Positions 55,326 to 64,000 of a stretch of 64,000 nucleotides of DNA are shown piece after piece; position 1 is the stretch's first letter; each line of letters starts with the position of its first letter. This DNA comes from Steinernema hermaphroditum. Lineage: Eukaryota; Nematoda; Chromadorea; Rhabditida; Steinernematidae. The notes beneath the pieces are model-generated. The model did not search any database. It had not been told where the DNA came from and saw nothing but the letters and a program-made list of their open reading frames with translations. The translations under genes were made by a program, and so were the position numbers. The stretch lies in the NCBI GenBank assembly GCA_030435675.1, contig CM059623.1:7094012-7158011 (forward strand), written 5' to 3'.

Positions 55326-56500
55326 ATGAGTCAAACTTTTCATCGTCCTGATACGTTCCCGGCGTCTCAGAGATCTGCTTATCCATCAGCAGGTGAGGTT
55401 TTCTTCTGTCAAGCGCTCTAAATTTACTGTTGTTTAGGCACTTCTGCTGGAACTTCGTCGTTTGATAATTCTGGGTTCAACCGGCCACATCGCTTTGCGA
55501 GTGGTGCTGGAAACGGTTATAACACACCTGGTGGAAGATCCATTCATAGCATTTCTTCAACGACGTAAATAACAATAATCACAGCTGTTTCCTATATTGT
55601 GCAAGCTGGTTGTAGATTGACTAATCGAACGGGTTGCTTCACGTCATTCAAGATGACAGCTTTCGCTAAGCTCAGCCGATTCTTTAAGAGAATTGTGCTC
55701 TTCCGTCAGATGGATTTCGAGTTCGCTGCGTGGCAGATGCTCTATTTGCTTATCCATCCTCAGAAAGTGTATCGAAATTTCATGTACAGGAAGCGTATGT
55801 CTAACCACATTAGCAAGACGTATCAGATCTGGTTTTAGGTGCCAAGGATCAATGGGCTCGAGATGATCCAGCGTTTCTCGTTCTTATTGCCGCATCTCTT
55901 GTAATCACTAGCATTCTCTTTGCCTTAGTTTTGAGTCTGTCCTTCGGAGGCTTTGTGTCGTTCCTCATGTGGGTGATCTTTATTGACTGTATCGGTGTTG
56001 GTATAGTTGTCGCCACGTCGCTATGGTAAGTCATTCATAAAGGCAATTGATACATTTCTAATTATCAGGTTCATATCGAATCGCTTTCTTCGACGTGTCG
56101 ATGATCAAGATGTCGAGTGGGGATACTGTTTCGATGTCCACCTGAATGCGTTCTTCCCAATGCTTGTACTTCTCCACGTCGTTCTTCCATTCCTGTTTTA
56201 TGGTTTAATCGACTATCCTTATTTCTTATCTCGTCTTCTGGGAAATTCGATTTGGTTCGCTGCTGTCATTTACTACATCTACATAACTTTTCTGGGTTAC
56301 ACAGGTAAGGTTCTTGTCTTTCTACAACTTTAACTCTTGTGGATTTAGCCTTACCAATCCTCCAGAAGACTCACATCTTCCTTTATCCGATCACTTTTAT
56401 TTTCATCTTCTATGTCGCGACAGTCTGTGCCGGATGGAACATTTCACAGACGGCGATGGATTTCTATCATATCCGTGCTACAAATCAAAATCGCAACTGA
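55326..56500 (+). CDS. unc-50: UNC-50, Golgi/ER membrane protein of the GMH1 family
   Basis: Six exons (55326-55392, 55438-55564, 55616-55793, 55838-56025, 56069-56304, 56349-56500) give 315 residues. After a Ser/Gly-rich head come MDFEFAAWQMLYLLIHPQKV, YRNFMYRKRAKDQWARDDPA, then five hydrophobic helices from about residue 165 to the end and WGYCFDVHLNAFFPMLVLLH. This is the UNC-50/GMH1 family, required in C. elegans for traffic of nicotinic acetylcholine receptors and for Golgi function. CACTGTAG directly precedes the ATG. The protein ends RATNQNRN. It probably shares an operon with OST4. Confidence 0.94.
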
Positions 56501-56704
56501 ATTTTGGCTTGAGAGTGTTGCATTGTATACTAAAGTTTTCCTTACAGAATGATGCTTATTCAGTAACTAATGCAGGTCTTGTAATTGTTTGTTGGTCCGT
56601 GTATCATGGGTGAGAACTATTTATTGATCTATTCGGTGTGATGTATGTAGTGTGCGCAAAAAAAAGAACTCAAATATGATAGTAGCACTGTACTGGGTCG
56701 CTGT

Positions 56705-56950
56705 TCATGGAATGAAAGCAAAACGACGTTTCCTTCCGAAGCCGGTGTTGTACGATCCAGCTCCTGCACCCATGTAGCCGCCGTTCTAAAAAGTTCGTGC
56801 AGTACTCCGTTAGAACGTTATACTTACTTGAAATCCCGGCGTTCCAGCTCCTGGTCCACCAGACCCCATTCCGATTCCAGCTCCAGGCCACTGAGCGAAA
56901 GTTGCGGCGAAGAGTACGAGGAGAAATGTGACGATGGGGAAAAAGCGCAT
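56705..56950 (-). CDS. Glycine-rich neuropeptide-like precursor with amidation signal
   Basis: Exons 56950-56828 and 56785-56705 give 67 residues. The N-terminus MRFFPIVTFLLVLFAATFAQ is a signal peptide, probably cut after FAQ. The mature part is Gly-rich with Pro and aromatic residues (WPGAGIGMGSGGPGAGTPG), then GGYMGAGAGSYNTGFG, the basic site RKRR and the tail FAFIP. A Gly just before RKRR is the classical signal for convertase cleavage and C-terminal amidation, giving a peptide ending NTGF-amide. It resembles nematode Gly-rich NLP/CNC peptides, which serve as neuropeptides or antimicrobials. A TATA box lies 50 bp upstream. Confidence 0.7.
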
Positions 56951-56996
56951 TTGGAGGAGCTAGTAAGTAGTGTGTTGTGAGTGCCCAGGAGTGGGC

Positions 56997-57004
56997 TTTT
57001 ATAC
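56997..57004 (-). promoter_or_regulatory. TATA box of the peptide gene
   Basis: On the minus strand TATAAAAG lies about 50 bp before the start codon at 56950, with GCCCACTCC following. This is the expected position for a core promoter of a strongly regulated small gene. 57005-57412 contains no gene. Confidence 0.6.
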
Positions 57005-57412
57005 AAGGAAACAGGGATACGGTCACGGAAAAAAGTACTGCGATTTTACGGATGGTGTCTTCGGGGAATGCCAGCAACGAAATGTGATGATTGATGGTGT
57101 GTGCATCCGCCAAGCATCGACCGTAAGATTGCTTTCCTCGCCCAGTGGAGAGCATCTGTGTGTGAACCCCAGAGAACGTCGGAAGGGGCATTCCCCTCCG
57201 GACTCCTATGACTCGCGCACCGCCAGCTGTTTTTCTTTGTTTTCTCCCAGAGCACCTTCCAGGACAATCGATAAGCTTCCTTCGTGGTTACTGAACTCTT
57301 TTTTTTGCGGTGAAGGCCGATTACGGTAACGGGTCGACCTGGTGGAGGACAAAGGATCGCGCCAAATACGTTTATTTCTGCTCGAAACAAATAGAGGGGA
57401 AGGGTTCCGGAG

Positions 57413-57906
57413 TCAGTCCTCGTCCTGGTCGATCGCCTGCAGGTCGACGCTGCCCTTCTTCTTCTTTTCGTTCTCCTTGATCGTCGTGAAGGGTCCCTTG
57501 ACGGAGATGGCGCTCACTGACACTAAAGGGTTACACTGCGCGCGCTCCGAGCGCCGACGCCCACCTGATTTCGTTTTCAGCGCCTTTGGGTTCACCGGCT
57601 TCGTCCCATTGCCCGCCGTAGCGCCCCTCTGAAAGCGTCGGTGACTCCGTGGCGCCTCCGAACTCACCAGTTCCTCCGAACTTCCGACGGACCTCCCGAG
57701 CGTGCTGTCCTTCGTAATCTCCACTGAAATGACCCTATCACCCCTCCGCGGCCTCTGCGCCTACCTATGTGGTTGATGGCCATCGCGGCGGCGTCGTATG
57801 TCGACGACTTCGTCTCGCTCTGAAAGGATTACGGTAGGCGGGGGCCTCGTCTGGGGGCTACCTTGCTCGATTCGGAACGCTTGAAGGAGCCCTTGTTGGA
57901 GGACAT
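57413..57906 (-). CDS. Small Lys/Ser-rich intracellular protein, unknown family
   Basis: Five exons (57906-57862, 57819-57765, 57723-57668, 57628-57565, 57522-57413) with 39-43 nt introns sum to exactly 109 codons plus stop. The protein begins MSSNKGSFKRSESSK, continues SSTYDAAAMAINHIVEITKD and ends KEKKKKGSVDL-like with an acidic tail DQDED. There is no signal peptide, helix bundle or known motif. A minus-strand AATAAA at 57371-57376 fits the 3' end. Phase agreement over five exons makes the gene convincing, the function is unknown. Confidence 0.7.
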
Positions 57907-58420
57907 GCTACAACCTCGTCCTATTCTTCTTCGACGTCGACAGAAGGGTCGAAGCGTCGAGGGAGTGCGCGCCGCGTTGATTAATCGAGTAGAACGAAAA
58001 CGAGAATTATGATGGGAATGCCGCGCCCGTTTCCTTGGTATCGCCACCCCCACCCGAAGGTATACGTGCCAAGGCGCGACGGCGTGGAAGTCGCCGGAAT
58101 CCAATTAGCTCGGCGATATTCGGGAGTTGTTTGTTTCGGCCACGGATCGGCCGAAAAGTCGGCGACCGCGGGAATGTTTTCGCGGCCTCTGAATCACGAG
58201 GGGAACCTCGAGCCCTCGAGAAGGCGCCCCGGAGTGGTTCGTCCCCGGAAGTGCAGGTGCAAACGAGGCGTTTGCAAATATCGACACCAGTGTAGGGGGC
58301 ACCTGACGTGCACTTCTACGGAAAGATCCGAGGGTAGACACAGGTTTCCAGACCTAGATAGACATAGCGCATTCATTTCGTGCAGTTGACAGATGCGAAA
58401 AGGTCGTCTGAAGCGGTCAG

Positions 58421-60741
58421 ATGTTTCCACAAATCGCTCAGAACGCCTTCGCCATCGCCGCCACGGCGACCTTCTGGATCTTCGGCGGAGCGTCGCACAC
58501 GAAGTCCCCGAACCTCCGCGAACACGTTCGCCTCCCATTCTCTGCAGGCCTCATACGTGTTTTCAGAATGACCAAAATGCGAAGAACGAGTCTCCGGAGG
58601 CCGTGGGAACACCCTCTATGGGCAAATCGCGAAGCTTTGAGGCAATCCAGAAGCGACGGCCGGTAACCAGAGGAACCCAGGAGCCCTCGATCCCCGTTAA
58701 CGACCTCTATCCGAGACAACACAAGAAGAAGTTCCAAGCAAAGGTACGTTCTGCCCTCCTCATGGGATACGGTATCTTTTTGTCTCTTCTTCGAATCGGA
58801 AAAGTACTCCGACTACGAAGTTTTCATTAGATTGTGGTGAAAGTGTAGGTGATCATCGATTGCTGTGACTACGGTATGTCTACAACAATCCCGAAATGTT
58901 CGGAATCTGTTTGTCGGCACTATCGAATACATTCGACGTGATACAAAGTCTTTTGTGTGATGTTGTGCTTTTAAGAGGTCGTATGTTCAAAGGGCGTTGT
59001 CGGCGGAGACGGATGAAGCACAGGTTCCGGACCCGGAGACGAAGACGAAGAAGGCGATGGTGAAGAAAAGAAAGTAGGCGTCCTTCTTCTGCTGAGCGGA
59101 GCTAATGGGTTCTAGGCCGCGGAAACAAGAAGGCACGCGACTGGAGTCGAAGGAGGCACTGGAGACGGAGAAGAAGGAGCGGATGACAAAGTCATCCAGT
59201 CGGTCCTCTGAGCAACGGAAGAAGAACGCGAAGAAGGAGCAGACGGGGGAAACCGTAGAGGAGATTACTGTGGAAAAGACGCTTGTGGAGACCCCGATTG
59301 TGACGACGGAGTCGACAACGACGAGTCCCTCCTCCTTGGTGCCCGATACGCTGCTCCCTGAAGTGTCTGTCATCGACGACACGCTGAAGACCACCGACCC
59401 CGAGCACGACGACCCGAAGGAGACGAGACCAAGCGGCACAGCAACAGAAAAGAAACCGATCGTCGATGATCTGGTGAGAGTTGTCTTCCGTGGTGACGAC
59501 TCACAAGGGAACCTCGCGAAGTGATACGCGCCGATCGGGCTGCGGTGAGGTGGGACGAATAGAGGGAGGGCTGGGGAGTCAAACGCACATAAACTCAGCG
59601 GCCCGAAATTAAGGCATGTACCCAAAACATGGCCACGAAGTTGCAAAAATTCACAGCACTCGATACTAGTATGACCGCAATGGCTATAAAAGGCACTGTC
59701 TGTGTGGTCGAGTGGTAGTGCTGTGGTTACCAATACATAAGGGAGTGGTGGTTCGAACCCCTGCGGGTCCAAAACTTTTTAATTTATCTTCAATCACCTT
59801 TTCTCGTATGTTTTACGCATTACTCTGATTTACTTTACCTTTACCACAACAGAATTAATGTCCATCGTTATTAATGAATATCGATAATTTCCGGCTCTAA
59901 AGGAAATGATCGTGTTTTTTTGTATGTGGGAAGTAGACTGTGGGAAAATAACCAAAGTAACGCGTAAAACATATGAGAAAAGTTGATTGATGATAAATAA
60001 ACAATTTTGGCCCCGCAGGGGTTCGAACCACCTTTTTTCCCACAGTCTACCTCCCACATACAAGAAAACACGATAATTTCCTTTAGAACCGGAAATTATC
60101 CATATTCATTAATAACGATGGACATTAATTTTGTTGTGGTAAAGGTAAATTAAATCAGAGTAATGCGTAAAACATACGAGAAAAGGTGATTGAAGGGATT
60201 CGCACCTCCACTCCCCTATGTATTGGTAACCGACAGCACTACCACTCGACCACACAGGCAATGCCGCTTGCAGCCATTGTGGTCGTACTAGTATCGAGTG
60301 CTGTGAATTTTTGGAACTACTGGTACATGCCTTAATTTCGGGCCACTGAGTTTATGTGCGTTTGACTCCCCAGCCCACCCTCTATTCGTCCCACCTCACC
60401 GCAGCCCGATCGGCGCGTATCACTTCGCGAGGTTCCCTTGTCAGTCGCTTTTGTAGGACCGGACGGAGTTCGAAAACCGCTGCTCGCATCCGGCGGTCGC
60501 GAGGATGAAGCGGCACCGTCGCGAAATGGTAAGGTTTTTGAGCGCCTGGACTGTTGGACACCGATGGTTTCAGAGCGCAGAGAAGACGTGCGAAGGGGAC
60601 AAGACGGAGTTCGAAACAGTCAACGCGAAGTCCCAGCCGGCACACCCCCGGATGAAGACGCACAAATCAAGTCAATTGGACGTTCGGAAGCCGAAACCCG
60701 ATCAGGAGGAAGTGCCCGCACTGGAGGCGCCGAGGACCTGA
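58421..60741 (+). CDS. Single-pass charged low-complexity protein, unknown family
   Basis: Six exons (58421-58525, 58567-58743, 58976-59073, 59116-59473, 60457-60528, 60574-60741) give 325 residues with consistent phase. The N-terminus MFPQIAQNAFAIAATATFWI followed by FGG is a signal-anchor-like segment. The rest is Lys/Glu/Thr-rich and probably disordered. Exons 5 and 6 hold two copies of a degenerate motif (DRTEFENRCSHP..ARMKRH and DKTEFETVNAKSQPAHPRMK). Intron 4 is enlarged by a family E foldback element. It is convergent with the gene at 60900-62467, which has a similar composition. No homolog is recognised. Confidence 0.62.
59510..60440. mobile_element. Family E CAAGGG foldback, second copy, in an intron
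   Basis: The same ends as at 48638 with TCA on both sides. The left arm has the tRNA-like unit at about 59700-59770 (GTGGTTCGAACCCCTGC), and inverted tRNA-like pieces occur at about 60003-60032 and 60190-60260. The inner part is rearranged: an extra arm segment (60033-60190) follows the first inverted B-box. It is wholly within intron 4 of the surrounding gene. Confidence 0.85.
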
Positions 60742-60899
60742 AGCAGCCACGTTGTATTTGCCCTTTGTCCCACAACATGCAAACTTTAATCGTGTGAGAA
60801 CAAATTCGAAAGGGATCGGAGATTAGGGGGACAAACACGACGTTAGAACAACAAAAGACGCCACAGCACGACACTCAGAAGGCCTCCAAGAAGGTCAGG

Positions 60900-62467
60900 C
60901 TACTTCTTCGGGGCGCTCTGCGGTTTCTTCTCGACGGACTTCTCACGAAGGGAGCTCTTCGAGACCTGACGCTGCGGCTTCTTCATCGGTTCCTGCCGAC
61001 GAAGGTCGTCCTGTGCCTTCAGGGGATCGAACGTCTCTTCGCCTGTCTGTATCTTCTTTTTCTGCACCTTGTTGAGTAGCTCTGAAACAGTTCCGTTCTG
61101 GAGTCACTCCACGAAATGCTCACCAGAGTGCTCTTTTTCCTTTTGGATCTTCTCGAGATTCGCGCATTCCTCGGATGTCAGGTTCTCTGCCTCGACGACC
61201 GTGGAAGACGATCGGCGACTCAGTTCATCATTGACTTCCGTCTTCTGCTTTCTGAAACACCCTTTTGAAATCCAGAATACTTACTGCTACTCACTCGCTC
61301 GGATCCGCCGTCAACACCTCGAAGGCAGATTTGGCTTAAAATGTTTCACAGCAATCGTACCATAAATAGCAACTGCTTACCGGCACTCCTCACCTTTACG
61401 AGGATTCCTTCTTCGCCCTTTTCTCCATCACCTGAAATACCGTAATGTTGAGTTCGAGCTCAAAGTTCGACCGCTCACCTTCGCCGTCGCACCCACCAAT
61501 GGTCAACGAGCGAACGTCGACCTCTTCGAGGTTCTTCTTGCGCGCCAACGTCTCGACGATCTTGTCGGCGTCCAGTTCGCCTCCAGTCTCCGAGACGTGC
61601 TTCTGGATGCTGTTGATGAGCTCTAGAAAGGGCTTAGAGCACCGCCTCACTCGCTCACCTGACTGTGCCTTCTCGCGCTGAATCCGCTCCATTGCCTCTC
61701 GTTCTTGTGGCATAATCTTCTCCATCGTTTCCTGAAAGACGACTCTGAAAGACCCCCGGAGTAACTCACCTTATCGGTGAATGAGCCGCCCTTTATATTG
61801 CTCGTCTCTGAAACAATCCATAATCCGTCTTTAAGACTAAGGATAGTGAAAATACAAGGTGGGAGAGGGACTGGGAGTGGAACTGAGGAGTGGACGCTGG
61901 TCTTTGAGTCGACAGGATTTATTAGCGCAGGATGAGATACAGTTGTTGTGCGGGAGGACTTGCTCACCGCAGGGAGCTCGAGACAAGGATGGGACACAGG
62001 AGATGAGAAGATCCGACGCGACTACGTCTAGTCGGGGCCGGCCTAGAATGGCCGTGCAGATTGCTTAAGTAAGGATTCGGAAAGGGGCGTTTCTGACCTT
62101 GGGATTCTGCCTCAGGTGTAAGGCAATTAGGCGGCCCGCTTTGGCTCATCTCCCGATATCCGTGATGGATTATCGGTGTGCGCTAAAACCGTCGCTAATT
62201 GCACCGCCACCTGATTGGGCGAGGGCCATAAAGCTTTGGTGTGTGTACGGCGTCATTAGTCAGAGGTAGAGCTGACCTCTTGCCTCGAACTGACAGATAC
62301 CGTATCCACAGGACTTCACAGGATAAAAAGTCCCGGATGTACTGTAGCCAACAAAGGCACTCACCGTCGCTGCTACCCAGAGACCCGATGACGTTCTTCA
62401 CTTTGTCGAGAAAACCTTCCTGCACGACGCGTTCAGGAGCGCTCAATCGGACAACCTTCTCCTCCAT
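60900..62467 (-). CDS. Charged coiled-coil protein with an internal repeat, unknown family
   Basis: Eight exons (62467-62365, 61807-61770, 61731-61659, 61622-61479, 61431-61381, 61334-61295, 61251-61124, 61081-60900) total 759 nt, 252 residues. It starts MEEKVVRLSAPERVVQEGFL. Two related segments, MERIQREKAQSELINSIQKH and NLEKIQKEKEHSELLNKVQK, each followed by a TG(G/E)E stretch, show an internal duplication. The C-terminus is Lys/Gln/Ser-rich (KPQRQVSKSSLREKS). There are no transmembrane segments. The 40-nt and 51-nt exons were placed by phase only. The protein is probably nuclear or cytoskeletal, but nothing proves it. Confidence 0.65.
61808..62364 (-). other. Large first intron of the preceding gene
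   Basis: GC-rich with TTAATC and CTAATTG words near 62120-62210, the same texture as upstream of the CPG4-like genes. No gene is seen inside. 62468-62753 beyond the start codon also holds no gene. Confidence 0.5.
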
Positions 62468-62753
62468 CGCCAGAAATGCGGATAAACGCTCCCAACACGC
62501 AATGGCGACCGATTTGTAGCGTGGGACAAATCTCACGGCCAAGACTGCTACGAAACCAATTACAAGAATCCGGACACCATGATCAGAGAACCTGACGTCG
62601 CTAAATCGCCATCCACCTGTTCACATGCACTTCAAAGTCGCTCAACCCTCAAACTCGCTTGCACAATGACCTACATATGCGTTCTTCATTAACGAGGATT
62701 TAGCACGGAAAGTTTGTCACCATTTTAGTGGGGACGCAAGAAATAAATTACAA

Positions 62754-63769
62754 TTACACAATCATTTCCAACTGTTTAGCATAATAGATAGTCTGCTGGG
62801 CGATTCTGGTAGTGTCGAGGTGGGTCTTCTGCTTCGCCTCTTCGACGGATTTGGTTCCTTCGAAATTGTAAACATCTCCTTGGAGCTTCCACGAACGCTG
62901 AAATTAAAAGGAATATTGTTGATGAAGCACAAACGAATCACGAGATCTTGTTTCTGCAATGGAAAGGCCAGGTAATAAGACGCTGCTTACCTTCTCAGCA
63001 AATGGGACAATATCTTGAGGACTAGAGAAAAGAAGAAGTTGGGCCGCGTCCTTCGCGGACAATCGCTTGAAGGACTTCTCCATACAAACGGCTATTTCGC
63101 CCCTTACAGTATCCATCATGATGCGGATGAACACAGCGTAATAAGGTGATGGGATAGTTTTCTCCGTAAGCACAACTTTGTTGTAAGCACCTTCCATCAA
63201 TGACTGTTCAAGTTTAACAGGCGTTTGAATGAAAGGATTGGTCTGCTGCAAGCTCTGGTCAATCTGTTCCAAAAGCTAAATTAAAAAATGATACAAACCC
63301 ACCGATGAGACTATCATACCATGTGGAAATCAGAGAGTCGGTTAGAAGCAAGAAGGTACATGAGATCCAAACCAATCATTAGGTACTTGTTCACGGAATC
63401 ATCCTTCTGCGATTCATAAAAGCTGTGGACAACAGAAATTGCGTCCTTAAAGGCAACTAAATCGGAGCGAACGACGGCATACAGCGCGTCAATCTCGAAA
63501 ACATCCCCTAAACACCAAGCATGTACATAATTGTCCGACAACTCGAACATACGGTGAATAACGACGAGGGCACTGGGATCCACCTTTGACAGCAGATCGA
63601 AATCACTCAGACAGTGCTAAAAGAAAACGACGTTTAGCAAAATTGCTCCTGAAGTGGACAAGCGAACCTTGACTTGCCCGATCAGTTCGCCGACAGTTTT
63701 GAGATTGCGGCTGGACTCCTTGGCCCACTCAGCGAGGAGGTTCTTGTGCAGTGTTTCCAATTTCGACAT
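62754..63769 (-). CDS. rpn12: 26S proteasome regulatory subunit RPN12 (PSMD8)
   Basis: Five exons on the minus strand (63769-63668, 63616-63553, 63507-63320, 63275-62991, 62897-62754) give 260 residues. MSKLETLHKNLLAEW, then after a 45-nt intron DVFEIDALYAVVRSDLVAF, KYLMIGLDLMYLLASNRLSD, QTPVKLEQSLMEGAYNKVV, YYAVFIRIMMDTVRGEIAVC and the C-terminal YAKQLEMIV are all RPN12 features. The subunit has helical repeats and a winged-helix PCI domain and sits in the lid. The second intron (63508-63552) is divisible by three and open, so an unspliced reading inserts 15 residues. The upstream region to 64000 shows no gene. Confidence 0.96.
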
Positions 63770-64000
63770 CGTTTGCTGCAACGGATTCGTTCAGAACGGC
63801 CGATTCGAAAAGAAACGCGGACTCGAAAGACAACGAAAAGCGATTCGCGGAGATTTTATGGAGACAGACTGCCGAAAGAGACGCGAGACGGAGGCGATGC
63901 TGACGAAATTCAAACTGGTGTCAGGCTGGTCGGGGTGGGAGCCTGGCAGGCCAGACAGTGCTAAGATCCTCTTCGGATCGAGCATCGACGAATGTCGCCG

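Noticed and set aside
59105..59524. Independent gene starting at 59105
   Set aside because: A 42-nt intron (59074-59115) joins it in phase to the preceding exon, so it is part of the gene starting at 58421.
63508..63552. 15-residue insertion in RPN12 (FELSDNYVHAWCLG)
   Set aside because: It is a 45-nt in-frame intron with GTATGT and TTTAG; removing it restores the family sequence.

Overview
The window is nuclear DNA from a nematode. The genes are compact, have many 40-65 nt GT..AG introns ending in TTTCAG-like sites, and often carry a bare TTTCAG/TTGCAG acceptor directly before the start codon, as expected for spliced-leader trans-splicing. Four same-strand gene pairs sit 168-232 bp apart, the spacing of nematode operons. 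Two genes encode a cysteine-rich secreted domain that resembles the nematode CPG-4 family. I cannot fix the genus. All exon models come from reading frames, splice sites and phase, and most sum to a multiple of three.

Region by region: 1-2160 holds BUD31 and UTP11 (candidate operon). 2200-8200 is nested foldback elements. 8383-8717 (minus) is a small spliced secreted-protein gene. 9000-13900 is gene graveyard: an M16 metallopeptidase pseudogene with an in-frame stop, a broken phlebovirus-like glycoprotein remnant (minus) and a helicase fragment. 14400-18470 is a LINE fragment with a 5' inversion plus at least five mutually nested elements, including a long tRNA-headed SINE. 18890-25480 holds the KEOPS subunit Pcc1/LAGE3 and a GRIP-domain golgin with an internal exon duplication. 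26186-32874 has two METTL18-type histidine methyltransferase paralogs flanking a minus-strand CPG4-like gene and a GC-rich TAAT-dense stretch. 33443-37603 holds a small coiled-coil gene (minus), RAB18, PEX19 and ABITRAM. 37929-45868 is a foldback element interrupted by a tyrosine-recombinase retrotransposon of DIRS1 architecture. 46500-47200 is a MITE-like element. 48327-50041 is a second CPG4-like gene with a foldback element in an intron. 53904-54324 (minus) is SCOC/UNC-69. 54954-56500 holds OST4 and UNC-50. 56705-56950 (minus) is an amidated-neuropeptide-like precursor. 57413-62467 has three charged low-complexity protein genes. 62754-63769 (minus) is the proteasome subunit RPN12.

The host genes are mostly conserved housekeeping functions: splicing, rRNA processing, tRNA modification, Golgi traffic, peroxisome biogenesis, N-glycosylation and the proteasome. 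The unusual content is in the repeats. Several unrelated foldback families share CAAGGG termini with 3-bp TNA target duplications, and several carry tRNA-like Pol III promoter modules in their arms. The DIRS-type retrotransposon has inverted terminal repeats and a clear internal complementary region.
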